A DNA stretch of 64,000 bases from Tautonia plasticadhaerens. Lineage in GTDB: Bacteria; Planctomycetota; Planctomycetia; Isosphaerales; Isosphaeraceae. Both the position numbers and the translations under genes were made by a program. The stretch covers positions 5,456,001 through 5,520,000 of the forward strand of contig NZ_CP036426.1 in assembly GCF_007752535.1 (NCBI RefSeq). Direction: 5' to 3'. A model generated the notes under the pieces. That model did not search any database. It saw only the letters and a program-made list of their open reading frames with translations, and had not been told where the DNA came from. Below are positions 1 through 8,405 of this stretch, piece by piece (position 1 is the stretch's first letter; each line of letters begins with the position of its first letter).

Positions 1-641
1 ACGAGGAGCGGACGCTGACCGTCTTCGGCGTCGACAGCACGCCGGGGTTCCGGGAGCTGGTGACCGCCGCCGGCCCCTCGTACGACCTGTCGATCCGGCC
101 CAATGCCCAGGTCGCGGGCAACAGCGACCACGCCTCCTTCCACGAGAAGGGCGTCCCGGTCGCCTTCCTCTTCACCGGCACCCACCGCGACTATCACCGG
201 CCGAGCGACGACGTGGAGAAGGTGAACTTCGAGGGGATGGCCCGGATCGCCGACTTCGCCGAGGTCCTGCTGCTCGACGTGGCCCGGCGGCCCCAGCGGC
301 CGGCATTTGTGGCCGGCGACGAGCCCGAGCCCCAGCCGAGGGTGGCCGGATCCTCGGCCTCGCTGGGGACGATCCCCGACTACGACGACAGCGTCGAGGG
401 CGTCCGCCTCAACGGCGTCCGGGAGGGCAGCGCCGCCGAGAAGGCGGGCCTCAAGGGGGGCGACGTGATCGTCGGCTTCGGCGGCGCGCCGGTCGGCACG
501 ATCTACGACTTCATGGAAGGGCTGACCACCTCCAAGCCTGGCGACACGGTCGCGATCGAAGTCAGGCGTGGCGAGGAGACGCTGACGCTCGAAGCCGTCC
601 TCGACGCCGCCGCCCCTCGGGACGGGCACAGCGAGGACTGA
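1..641 (+). CDS. M28-family zinc aminopeptidase with C-terminal PDZ domain (5' end outside window)
   Basis: The reading frame is open from base 3, so the gene starts upstream and only about 212 C-terminal residues are visible. The first half carries M28 peptidase features: GNSDHASF and, further on, DYHRPSDD, whose histidine is the usual last zinc ligand of the family. The second half, from about base 390, is a PDZ domain (GSAAEKAGLKGGDVIVGF). M28 enzymes remove N-terminal residues from peptides, and M28-PDZ fusions are normally exported; the signal peptide would lie outside the window. The next gene starts about 110 bases downstream and looks unrelated. The fold is clear; the substrate is not. 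Confidence 0.9.
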   Translation, partial: EERTLTVFGVDSTPGFRELVTAAGPSYDLSIRPNAQVAGNSDHASFHEKGVPVAFLFTGTHRDYHRPSDDVEKVNFEGMARIADFAEVLLLDVARRPQRPAFVAGDEPEPQPRVAGSSASLGTIPDYDDSVEGVRLNGVREGSAAEKAGLKGGDVIVGFGGAPVGTIYDFMEGLTTSKPGDTVAIEVRRGEETLTLEAVLDAAAPRDGHSED

Positions 642-749
642 GCCGCCTCGCCCCCACGAATCCCGGCACCGATCCCCCACGTGGAGGGGCCCTCCCGCCC
701 CCTCGACGGGGACCCCCGAAGCTCGACGAACGCATCGGATTTTCCGCAC

Positions 750-1838
750 GTGACCCGATCTGGAGCCCGAACCCTGATCTCGGCGATCGCCTCGGGCATC
801 CTGGCCGGCCCGGGGTGCTCCGACGATCGGGCGCTGGTCGTCGCCACGACCTGGGATCGGCCGACCTGCCGGGCCGTCCGGTCCCGGCTCCTGGCCGAGG
901 GCGAGGCGTTCTCCTCGCCGGTCCGGTGGCTCCGGCTCGACCCCTGGGACGACCCGGGCCGGGTGATCGGCCCCGGGTCGGGCGTCGACGTCCTGCTCGG
1001 CTGGCACGGGCCGACGCTCAGGTCGCTCGATCGCCGGGGCCTGCTCGCCGATCCCGGGGACGGGTGGGTGTGGGCGCCCCGGGTCGAGGGCGACGGGGAT
1101 GCGGGCCCCGGCGAGGACCGGCCCGGGATCCCCTTCGCGTCCGCCGACCCTCGGATCGACCCGGGGGCGGGGTGGTCGGCCTCGGAGGTCCTGGGGCGGG
1201 GGGACTGGGCCCGGGGCTATGCACTCCTTCTCGGACGCGGGGCGGCACGGCCGGATCCGCAACCGGGGATCGAGGCCGGGGGTTGGGCCGCCCTCCCCGC
1301 CGGGTCGGACCACCCGGACGCCCCCCGGTTCCTGGCGGCCGTGGCTGCCTTGGCCGGGGGGCCGGGACCGGGCCCGTCGCCGGTCGAGGCGATCGAGCCG
1401 GGCCTGGTTGTCCTGCAGGCGGAGCTGATCGGCGCGACGGTCATCGACGCGGCCCCGGAATTGAGGGACGCCTGGGATGCGGTCGGGCGGTCGCCCGACC
1501 CGGGGGCGCTCCGGGCCGAGCTGGTCGAGCCGCCGCCATGGCCCCCGGCCTCGATCCAGGCGCTCCGATCGGATCCGACGCGTCGTTCATTGCTGGGGAC
1601 CCTCGCCGGGGCGCTGGTCGACGACGAAGAGGCGAGGGGCTGGCTGCTCGACTCCTGGGGACGCCCGGCGAGGCCGATCGATCGCGCCACCCTGATCGAG
1701 CTGGCCAGGGTCGCCGACGGCCGGATGCTCGACGAGGCGCAGTTCCTCCCCTGGCTCCGGGCCGAGTGGACGGCCTGGGCCCGCCAGCGTTACGCGAGGG
1801 TCGTCCGGCCCGGGCCGTCGGGTGGGGGTGAGTCGTGA
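750..1838 (+). CDS. Putative ABC transporter substrate-binding lipoprotein
   Basis: A 362-residue protein starting at GTG 750. This start is preferred over an in-frame start at 681 because it gives a clean lipoprotein-type leader, a hydrophobic stretch ending AGPGC at about residue 23. The rest contains recognisable pieces of a periplasmic binding protein, such as VDVLLGWHG near the N-terminus, but no family-diagnostic motif. The function is inferred mainly from context: its stop overlaps the start of an ABC ATPase gene, which is followed by a fused permease. It would capture the ligand outside the inner membrane. Iron, thiamine, sulfate or molybdate are all possible and the sequence does not decide between them. 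Confidence 0.6.
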   Translation: MTRSGARTLISAIASGILAGPGCSDDRALVVATTWDRPTCRAVRSRLLAEGEAFSSPVRWLRLDPWDDPGRVIGPGSGVDVLLGWHGPTLRSLDRRGLLADPGDGWVWAPRVEGDGDAGPGEDRPGIPFASADPRIDPGAGWSASEVLGRGDWARGYALLLGRGAARPDPQPGIEAGGWAALPAGSDHPDAPRFLAAVAALAGGPGPGPSPVEAIEPGLVVLQAELIGATVIDAAPELRDAWDAVGRSPDPGALRAELVEPPPWPPASIQALRSDPTRRSLLGTLAGALVDDEEARGWLLDSWGRPARPIDRATLIELARVADGRMLDEAQFLPWLRAEWTAWARQRYARVVRPGPSGGGES

Positions 1839-2953
1839 TGAGCCGGCTCCTCTGCGAAGGGCTGGTGAAGCGGTACGACCGGGTCGCCGCGGTGGACGAG
1901 GTGAGCCTCGACGCCCGGGGGGGCGAGTGGCTCGCCGTGCTCGGCCCTCCCGGCGCGGGCAAGTCGACCCTCGCCCGGCTGATCGTCGGCCTGGAGTCGC
2001 CCGATCGAGGCGAGATCTTCCTGGATGACCGGCTGGTGCAATCGACCCGCCCCGTCGATCGGGGGTTCGGCCTGCTCAGCCAGGGGGAGGCCCTCTGGCC
2101 CCACCTGTCGATCGCCGAGAACGTCGCGTACGGCATGAAGGGGAGGGGCGTGCCCCGGAAGGAACGCCGGAAGAAGGTCGAGGAGGCGCTGGGCTCGATC
2201 GGCATCGAGGCGATCGCCGACCGCAAGCCCGGCGACCTAGACGACCTCCAGCGCCGCCGGGCCGAGCTGTCGAGGGCGATCGTCGACGACCCCGACCTCC
2301 TCATCCTCGACGAGCCGACCGGCCTGCTCGACCCCCGCAATCGCCCCGCCTTCCGGGAGGATCTCAGGAGGCTCCGGGTCGAATCGGCCCGGACGGTGGT
2401 CCTCCTCACCCACCACCGGGACGACGCCCTCGCCCTCACCGACCGCCTGGCGATCATGGACCTGGGGAAGGTGGTCCAGGTCGGCGCCCCGGTCGAGGTC
2501 TACGAGGCCCCGGCCGACGCCTTCGTCGCTCAATTGCTCGGCCCGACGAACCTGCTGCAGGGGCAGGTGGCCGGCGCATCGACCGGCGGCGAGCTGTTCG
2601 TGAGGACGACCATCGGCCGGCTCGTCGGCCGGCTGTCGACGAGGGGGGAGCCGCCGCCCGGGACCCCGGTGACGGTCGCCATCCGGCCCGAGTCGATCCG
2701 GCTCGGCCCGAGCCTGCCGGCCGACGCGAACCGGTTCACCGCGACGGTCGAGCGGCAATCGTTCCAGGGTCCGTTGCGGTCGATCGAGCTGCGGGGGCCG
2801 GGGGAATGGCCGCTGGTCGCCTCGGCCCTGCATCCCCAGGCGCCGGAACTCCGGGAGGGGCAGTCGCTGACCGTGGCCGTCTCCCCCGAGCACGTCGTCG
2901 TGCTGCTCGGCCGGTACGCGACCGGCCCGAGGGCCGCGGAGCCGGCGTCGTGA
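1838..2953 (+). CDS. ABC importer ATPase with degenerate signature motif
   Basis: A 371-residue ATPase of the CysA/FbpC/PotA type. Walker A is GPPGAGKST (36-44), the Q-loop glutamine is Q82, Walker B is LLILDEP (154-160) with catalytic E159, and the switch histidine is H192. A TOBE-like C-terminal domain begins near GPTNLLQG. The LSGGQ signature is replaced by LDDLQ (134-138): the serine and both glycines that contact the gamma-phosphate of the opposite ATP are gone, while the following R/A/L pattern is kept. ATG 1838 shares its A with the upstream stop, so translation is probably coupled. It should energise the permease encoded 16 bases downstream. Confidence 0.9.
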   Translation: MSRLLCEGLVKRYDRVAAVDEVSLDARGGEWLAVLGPPGAGKSTLARLIVGLESPDRGEIFLDDRLVQSTRPVDRGFGLLSQGEALWPHLSIAENVAYGMKGRGVPRKERRKKVEEALGSIGIEAIADRKPGDLDDLQRRRAELSRAIVDDPDLLILDEPTGLLDPRNRPAFREDLRRLRVESARTVVLLTHHRDDALALTDRLAIMDLGKVVQVGAPVEVYEAPADAFVAQLLGPTNLLQGQVAGASTGGELFVRTTIGRLVGRLSTRGEPPPGTPVTVAIRPESIRLGPSLPADANRFTATVERQSFQGPLRSIELRGPGEWPLVASALHPQAPELREGQSLTVAVSPEHVVVLLGRYATGPRAAEPAS

Positions 2954-2969
2954 CGAACCGGGGGGGGCG

Positions 2970-4619
2970 ATGATCCGGATCTCCAGGGGCCTGGGCGTGT
3001 TGCTCGCCGTCTCCCTGATCCTCGGACCATTGGTCGGCCTGGCGACGGGGCCGGTCGCCGAGTTCGGGCCCTCGGGGGGGGGCCGTGTCTCGGTCGTCCC
3101 TTGGGGCCTGACGCTCTCCGACCCGTTCGTCCTCACCTGCGCCCGGAACAGCGTGGCGGCGGCGGTCGGGTCGGTCGGGCTGGGGACGGTCGTCGGGGTG
3201 TCGATCGGTCGGGTCGTCCGGGCCGGGGTCGGCCGTCGCCGGGGGGCGGCGATGGTCCTCGTCCGGCTGGCGGCCGGATGCCATCCGGGCTTCTCGGCCG
3301 TCGGCGTCGTGCTGCTGGCCCCGATCGTGCTGGGGATCGCGGGGGATGGGCCGGGGGCGGTCGATCGCCGGGGCGGGGAGGCCTGGCGGTGGTTCGGGTT
3401 GGTCCTATCGCAATTCGGGTTCGCCTCGGCCTGGGTCGCCTGGTGGACGGCCCGGGGGCTGGGCCGCATCCGGGGGGACTGGTTGCTCGTCTCGGCATTC
3501 TCCGGCGCGAGTCGTGGCCGGATCTGGCGGTCGTCGACCTGGCCCCTGGTCCGGCCGACGGTGGCGAGGGCGGCGGCCTCGGCCTTCGCGGTCGTCCTGA
3601 TCGAGCCGGGGGCGCCGATCATTCTCGGCTTGCGGCGGACGCTGGGTGCGCAGGTCGTCGCCTCGACCTGGATGTCCTCCCGCCTGGACTGGCCCCGGGC
3701 GGTCGCCCTGGCCTGCCTCGGGCTGCTCCTCGCCGGGCTGGCCCGGTCGGTCCTGGTCCGATGGGGAGGGCCCGACGCCCTGGGGACGTCGGATCCGCCG
3801 GATCGGCCGCCTCCCGGGCCGGTCGACCGGGGGGGGCGGCTCCTCCGGGCGGCCGCGGCGGCATGGTTCGGGGCCTGGCTGCTGGTCTGTCTGGCCCCGG
3901 CGCTGGCGGTCTTCGGCTCGATCGGCGGATCCGGGGGCGCGGTCCCGATCCGGGATCTCGCACTGCCCGTCGGGTGCTCGGCGGCGCTGGGTGCGGCGGC
4001 GAGCGTCCTGGCGATGCTGACGGCCTGGCCGCTCTCGTCGGGCCGGTGGGCGAGATCGGCCTCCGCGGTCGTGGAGGTGATGCCCCCGCTGGCGATCGGG
4101 CTGGGGCTGATCGGGCTGGTCGAGGTCGTCGGGGCCGTCTCGGGGTCGATCCCCGTCCCGACGGGGATCCCGGGGGGGGGGCGGGGGTTCGACCCGCACC
4201 GGGCCCCCTGGCTGCTCGCCTCCTGGGGGACGGCGGTCGCGCTGCTGCCCTGGGCGATCGAGGGGGCGAGGAAGGCCCGACGGGTCGAGGCCGGGGCGTT
4301 GCAGGATCTGGCCCGGCTCCGGGGCGATCGGCGGTCGAGGAGCCGGACGCTCCTGCTGGCGCCGATTCGAATCCGGCGCTGTGCCCGGGCGGCCCTCGGA
4401 GTGGCCCTGCTCGCCGCCTCGGGGCCCTCGCCGGGGGTCGTCCTCGTGCCGATGGAAGCCTTCCGGCCGATCGGGGCCTGGATCCTCCGGGAGCCTGGCC
4501 TCGGCTCCGGGACGGTGACTAGTCTCGCGGCGGCGGGGCTGGCCTGCCAGATGCTCGGCGTGCTCCTGCTGCTCGGGTCGGGGAGGGATGAGGGGACGAT
4601 CTCGGTGAGCCGGGGCTGA
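2970..4619 (+). CDS. ABC transporter permease, two fused membrane halves
   Basis: A 549-residue, very hydrophobic protein with about twelve predicted membrane segments, as in single-chain permeases of the FbpB/ThiP class where two six-helix halves are fused. Loops resembling the EAA motif, which docks on the ATPase, lie after the middle of each half (around ASRGRIWRSSTWPLVRP and LARLRGDRRSRSRTLLLAP); both are degenerate. The gene follows the ATPase by 16 bases, so binding protein, ATPase and permease form one operon. The ligand is unknown. No substrate-specific regulator or second periplasmic protein is adjacent. Confidence 0.82.
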   Translation: MIRISRGLGVLLAVSLILGPLVGLATGPVAEFGPSGGGRVSVVPWGLTLSDPFVLTCARNSVAAAVGSVGLGTVVGVSIGRVVRAGVGRRRGAAMVLVRLAAGCHPGFSAVGVVLLAPIVLGIAGDGPGAVDRRGGEAWRWFGLVLSQFGFASAWVAWWTARGLGRIRGDWLLVSAFSGASRGRIWRSSTWPLVRPTVARAAASAFAVVLIEPGAPIILGLRRTLGAQVVASTWMSSRLDWPRAVALACLGLLLAGLARSVLVRWGGPDALGTSDPPDRPPPGPVDRGGRLLRAAAAAWFGAWLLVCLAPALAVFGSIGGSGGAVPIRDLALPVGCSAALGAAASVLAMLTAWPLSSGRWARSASAVVEVMPPLAIGLGLIGLVEVVGAVSGSIPVPTGIPGGGRGFDPHRAPWLLASWGTAVALLPWAIEGARKARRVEAGALQDLARLRGDRRSRSRTLLLAPIRIRRCARAALGVALLAASGPSPGVVLVPMEAFRPIGAWILREPGLGSGTVTSLAAAGLACQMLGVLLLLGSGRDEGTISVSRG

Positions 4620-4701
4620 TCGGCGGGGTCGCGTCGCCGAGGGGGGGATGGCGACCGGCCCGTCCCCGGCCCAACTCCCCTGGCCTCCCGGGTCCGAAGC
4701 C

Positions 4702-4710
4702 TGCTACGAT
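4702..4710 (+). promoter_or_regulatory. Extended -10 promoter candidate for carA
   Basis: TGCTACGAT reads as an extended -10 element (TGn followed by TACGAT) about 67 bases before the carA start. No convincing -35 element lies 17 bases upstream, which is tolerated by extended -10 promoters. Several intergenic regions here show a similar TAnnnT word just before a G-rich stretch. Confidence 0.4.
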
Positions 4711-4776
4711 GGGCCGGATCCGACCGCAGCGTATCACCTAGCCTTCGAATGCCAGCCGGGGAGCGTCGAGACGGAG

Positions 4777-5928
4777 ATGGGCATCGCGAAACTGGCCTTG
4801 GAAGACGGCACGGTCTTCACCGGACGATCGTTCGGCGCGACCGGGGAGATCGACGGCGAGGTCGTCTTCAACACGAGCATGACGGGCTACCAGGAGATCC
4901 TGACCGACCCGTCCTACCACGGCCAGATCGTGGCGATGACCTACCCGCTCATCGGCAACTACGGCGTCAATCCCGAGGACGAGGAGAGCGCCCGCCCCTG
5001 GGTCCGGGCGTTCGTCGTCCGGGAGCTGAGCCGACTGGCCAGCAACTTCCGGTCGAACGAGGAGTTGTCCGCCTACATGGCCCGACACGGCGTCCTCGGC
5101 GTGCAGGGGATCGACACCCGGGCCCTGGTCCGCCGAACCCGGGAAGTCGGCGCCATGAAGGGGATCGTCTCGACGGCCGACCTGGACGACGAGAGCCTCG
5201 TCGACAAGGCCCGCCAAAGCCCCGGCCTCGTCGGCCGGGACCTGACCCTGGACGTGATGCCGGCCGGGGTCGCTCGCTGGGCGCGGGGCTTCGAGGGTCC
5301 GACGGCCGAGGTCCTCCGGTCGACCCAGGTCGGCCCGGTCCCCGAGGGCGGGCGTTGTCACGTCGTCGCCCTGGACTTCGGGATGAAGCGGAACATCCCC
5401 CGCTTCCTGGTCGAGAGCGGCTGCGACGTGACGATCGTCCCCGGCTCCGCCCCGAGCGGGCAGATCCTCGACCTGGAGCCCGGCGGCATCTTCCTCTCCA
5501 ACGGCCCCGGCGACCCCGGGGCCCTGGGGGAAGCGGTCGAGTCGCTCCGCTCCCTCGTCCGGCTGGCGAGCGACGAGCGGGGGATCCCGATCTTCGGCAT
5601 CTGCCTGGGGCACCAACTCCTCGGCCAGGCGCTGGGGGCGAAGACCTTCAAGCTGAAGTTCGGCCACCGGGGGGCGAACCACCCGGTCCGGGACGAGCGG
5701 ACCGGGAAGGTCGAGATCACGACCCAGAACCACGGCTTCGCCGTGGACGCGGCCTCGCTGCCGCCGGACGTGGAGGTCTCCCACGTCAACCTCTACGACG
5801 GCACGCTCGAAGGGCTTCGGCACACGCGACTGCCGGTCTTCGCCGTGCAGTACCACCCCGAGTCGTCGGCCGGGCCGCACGACAGCGGGCACCTCTTCGG
5901 CGAGTTCCGGCGCCAGATGGGCCGGTGA
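4777..5928 (+). CDS. carA: Carbamoyl-phosphate synthase small (glutaminase) subunit
   Basis: A 383-residue protein of normal CarA length. The N-terminal CPSase domain carries the family motif NTSMTGYQEI. The C-terminal class I glutamine amidotransferase domain has the nucleophile in GICLGHQ (C276) and the catalytic pair in QYHPE (H360, E362). It hydrolyses glutamine and passes ammonia to CarB for carbamoyl phosphate, which feeds arginine and pyrimidine synthesis. ATG 4777 was chosen because the family N-terminus (GIAKLALEDG) begins there; the frame is open upstream without similarity. carB is not in this window, so the two subunits are not encoded side by side. Confidence 0.97.
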   Translation: MGIAKLALEDGTVFTGRSFGATGEIDGEVVFNTSMTGYQEILTDPSYHGQIVAMTYPLIGNYGVNPEDEESARPWVRAFVVRELSRLASNFRSNEELSAYMARHGVLGVQGIDTRALVRRTREVGAMKGIVSTADLDDESLVDKARQSPGLVGRDLTLDVMPAGVARWARGFEGPTAEVLRSTQVGPVPEGGRCHVVALDFGMKRNIPRFLVESGCDVTIVPGSAPSGQILDLEPGGIFLSNGPGDPGALGEAVESLRSLVRLASDERGIPIFGICLGHQLLGQALGAKTFKLKFGHRGANHPVRDERTGKVEITTQNHGFAVDAASLPPDVEVSHVNLYDGTLEGLRHTRLPVFAVQYHPESSAGPHDSGHLFGEFRRQMGR

Positions 5929-5967
5929 TCGACCCGGGGAGGGGCGCCCCGGACCCCGCCGGCCGTC

Positions 5968-5996
5968 TTGACGGGCCCGATCGGCGGCCGTATCGT
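5968..5996 (+). promoter_or_regulatory. Sigma-70-type promoter for purA
   Basis: TTGACG (5968-5973) and TATCGT (5991-5996) are separated by 17 bases, giving good -35 and -10 matches. Transcription would start near 6003, about 43 bases before the purA start codon. Confidence 0.6.
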
Positions 5997-6045
5997 ATTC
6001 CTTTTGTCCGAAAACAGTTACGAGAAGACTCTCGGGAGAACGGCC

Positions 6046-7338
6046 GTGCCATCGACGTGCGTCGTGGGGCTGCAGTGGGGTGACGAGGCCAAGGGGAAGA
6101 TCGTCGACGCCCTTTGCGACCGGCATGACATGGTGGTCCGCTATCAGGGGGGGGCCAACGCCGGCCACACGGTGGTGACCGGCGGGAAGACCTACAAGCT
6201 TTCGCTGCTGCCCTCGGGTGTGCTGCGGCCCGACATCACCTCGGTGCTCGGCAACGGCCTGGTGATCCACCCGCCGACCCTGCTGGAGGAGATCGGGAGG
6301 ATCGCCGGGCAGGGGGTCGACGTGACCGGCCGGCTGATCATCAGCGACCGGGCCCACGTGATCATGCCCTGGCACCTCGTCGAGGAGCGGCTGACCGAGG
6401 AGTCCAGCGAGGCCGCCGAGCAGCTCGGCACCACCCGGAGGGGCATCGGCCCCTGCTACCGGGACAAGGTGGGCCGGGCCCACGGCATCCGGATCGCCGA
6501 CCTGTATTACCCCGACCGGTTCCGGGAGCAGGTCCGCCGCGCCGTCGACTTCAAGAATCGCTACCTGTCCGCCTTGCTGGCCGATTTCTCCCCCCTGGAT
6601 GCCCGGTCGATCGCCGAGGAGTACCTCGCCCTGGCGGACGCCATGAAGCCGTACGTCGGCGACGCGACCGACCGGCTGCACCGCTCCCTGGAGGAGGGGA
6701 GTCGCCTCCTGTTCGAGGGGGCCCAGGGTTCCCTGCTGGATGTCGACCACGGCAGCTACCCCTACGTCACCAGCTCCAACAGCAGCGCGGCGGGGGTCTG
6801 GGCGGGCTCGGGGGTCCCGGCGTCGCGCGTCGACCGCTGGATCGGCGTCGTCAAGGCGTACACGACCCGGGTGGGCGAGGGCCCCTTCCCGACGGAGCTG
6901 CACGACGACACGGGGGAGCGGATCCGACGCGTCGGCAAGGAGTTCGGCACCGTCACCGGCCGCCCCCGTCGGTGCGGCTGGTTCGACGCCGTGGCGGCAC
7001 GGTATACGGTGAAGGTCTCGGGCGCGACCGAGCTGGCCGTGATGCTGCTCGACGTCCTGAGCGGGATCGACCGGCTGAAGGTGGCCGTGGCCTACGAGGA
7101 CCAATCCGGCCGTCCCGTGCCGAGCTTCCCCGCCCACCTGGACCGCCTCGCGCAATGCCGGCCGGTCTTCGAGGAGTTGCCGGGCTGGTCGGAGGACGTC
7201 TCCGGGGCCCGGGCCTGGTCCGACTTGCCGCCCAACGCCCGGGATTACGTCCGGTTCCTGGGCGAACAACTGGGTGTCCCGGTGCGAATCGTCTCCGTCG
7301 GCCCGGACCGCGATCAGACGATCTGGACGGATTCGTGA
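6046..7338 (+). CDS. purA: Adenylosuccinate synthetase
   Basis: A 430-residue protein, the usual PurA length. It joins IMP and aspartate using GTP in the first committed step to AMP. The N-terminal GTP-binding loop reads QWGDEAKGKIVD, with alanine where the common form is GDEGKGK. NAGHTVV and the IGPCYRDK segment are further family landmarks. GTG 6046 was preferred to the upstream ATG 5968 because the family N-terminus starts here and a good promoter lies inside the longer version. The gene stands alone, with its own promoter and a hairpin cluster behind it. Confidence 0.97.
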   Translation: MPSTCVVGLQWGDEAKGKIVDALCDRHDMVVRYQGGANAGHTVVTGGKTYKLSLLPSGVLRPDITSVLGNGLVIHPPTLLEEIGRIAGQGVDVTGRLIISDRAHVIMPWHLVEERLTEESSEAAEQLGTTRRGIGPCYRDKVGRAHGIRIADLYYPDRFREQVRRAVDFKNRYLSALLADFSPLDARSIAEEYLALADAMKPYVGDATDRLHRSLEEGSRLLFEGAQGSLLDVDHGSYPYVTSSNSSAAGVWAGSGVPASRVDRWIGVVKAYTTRVGEGPFPTELHDDTGERIRRVGKEFGTVTGRPRRCGWFDAVAARYTVKVSGATELAVMLLDVLSGIDRLKVAVAYEDQSGRPVPSFPAHLDRLAQCRPVFEELPGWSEDVSGARAWSDLPPNARDYVRFLGEQLGVPVRIVSVGPDRDQTIWTDS

Positions 7339-7368
7339 GGCGAGTCGGGCTGATCGGGCCCGATCGAC

Positions 7369-7415
7369 CGGACGGCGCCCGTCCGTCTCCCCACCCCGGA
7401 CTCGGGTCCGGGGTG
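7369..7415 (+). terminator. Tandem hairpins after purA
   Basis: Two stem-loops follow the purA stop: CGGACGG/CCGTCCG with a 3-base loop (7369-7385), then a perfect 10-bp stem CACCCCGGAC/GTCCGGGGTG with loop TCGG (7392-7415). A 14-base palindrome (7352-7365) lies just before. There is no U-tract, so this is a GC-type terminator or RNA 3'-end stabiliser; termination efficiency is unknown. Confidence 0.55.
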
Positions 7416-7461
7416 CGACCCGAGTGAGCACCGCGACCGCGCCTCGGAGGCGACCCGGACC

Positions 7462-8235
7462 ATGACCGACCCCAAGGGACTGCCGCCCGAGCTGCGTCCC
7501 CGGCACGTCGCCATCATCATGGACGGCAACGGCCGGTGGGCCGAGGCCCAGGGCCTCCCCCGGATCTTCGGCCACCGCTCCGGCATCCGGAGCGTCCGGG
7601 CGGTGGTCGAGGAGGGCTGCCGCCTGGGCCTCCAGCAGATGACCCTCTACTGCTTCTCCAGCGAAAACTGGAAGCGGCCCCCCCGGGAGCTTCGCTTCCT
7701 CTTCCGGCTGCTCCGGCACTTCCTCGTCGTCGAGCGGGCCGAGCTGATGGAACAGGACGTCCGCCTGACGATGATCGGCCGCCGGGACGGGCTGCCCGAG
7801 GACGTGCTGGCCGAGTTCGACCGCACGGCCGAGCTGACCGCCCCCAACGGCGGCATGACCCTCTGCCTGGCCGTCAACTACGGCGCCCGGGCCGAGATCG
7901 CCGAGGCCGCCCGGCGGATCGCCCGGGACGCAGCCGCCGGCAAGCTCGACCCCGAGGCGGTCGACGAGTCGACCTTCGCCTCCTACCTCTCGACGGCAGG
8001 GATGCCCGACCCGGACCTCCTGATCCGCACCGCCGGCGAGCTTCGGCTGAGCAATTACCTGCTCTGGCAGGTTTCCTATGCCGAACTCTACGTGACGGAC
8101 GTGCTCTGGCCCGACTTCCGGGCGGAGCACCTGCAGCGGGCCGTGCTCGACTACGCCCGGCGGCATCGCAAGTTCGGCGGCCTGCCGGGCCGGGCCCCGG
8201 CGTCCCCCCCGGCCCCCTCCCCGACGGCCGGGTGA
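7462..8235 (+). CDS. uppS: Isoprenyl (undecaprenyl) diphosphate synthase
   Basis: A 257-residue cis-prenyltransferase. IIMDGNGRWAEAQG contains the catalytic aspartate (D21) and diphosphate-binding residues. SSENWKRP, the NYGARAEI segment and PDLLIRTAGELRLSNYLLWQ are the remaining family signatures. It condenses isopentenyl diphosphate onto farnesyl diphosphate to build the lipid carrier for cell-wall and LPS precursors. cdsA follows, the standard uppS-cdsA order, but dxr and rseP, which often come next, are absent. The last 15-20 residues are a proline-rich tail of no known role. Confidence 0.97.
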   Translation: MTDPKGLPPELRPRHVAIIMDGNGRWAEAQGLPRIFGHRSGIRSVRAVVEEGCRLGLQQMTLYCFSSENWKRPPRELRFLFRLLRHFLVVERAELMEQDVRLTMIGRRDGLPEDVLAEFDRTAELTAPNGGMTLCLAVNYGARAEIAEAARRIARDAAAGKLDPEAVDESTFASYLSTAGMPDPDLLIRTAGELRLSNYLLWQVSYAELYVTDVLWPDFRAEHLQRAVLDYARRHRKFGGLPGRAPASPPAPSPTAG

Positions 8236-8405
8236 GGCGAGCACCGCTCGGACGGCCGGCCCCGTGCGGCCGCCCATTCGGGACGATAGGCTGGGATGCC
8301 GTACCGCCCCGAGTCGGGGGCGGGCCCCCAATCGCGGGCCGATGATCCGCCGCCTCGGTCGTCGAGCGGTCGAACGATCGGCGCGAGGTCGACCCCGGTG
8401 GAATC

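Noticed and set aside
7352-7365. GATCGGGCCCGATC as a regulator operator
   Set aside because: It lies in a run of hairpins directly after purA, so a role in 3'-end formation explains it better.
4738-8331. A nearly 1200-codon open frame on the minus strand across carA, purA and uppS
   Set aside because: It is antisense to three certain genes, has no recognisable domain, and its composition follows from high-GC codon bias on the opposite strand.
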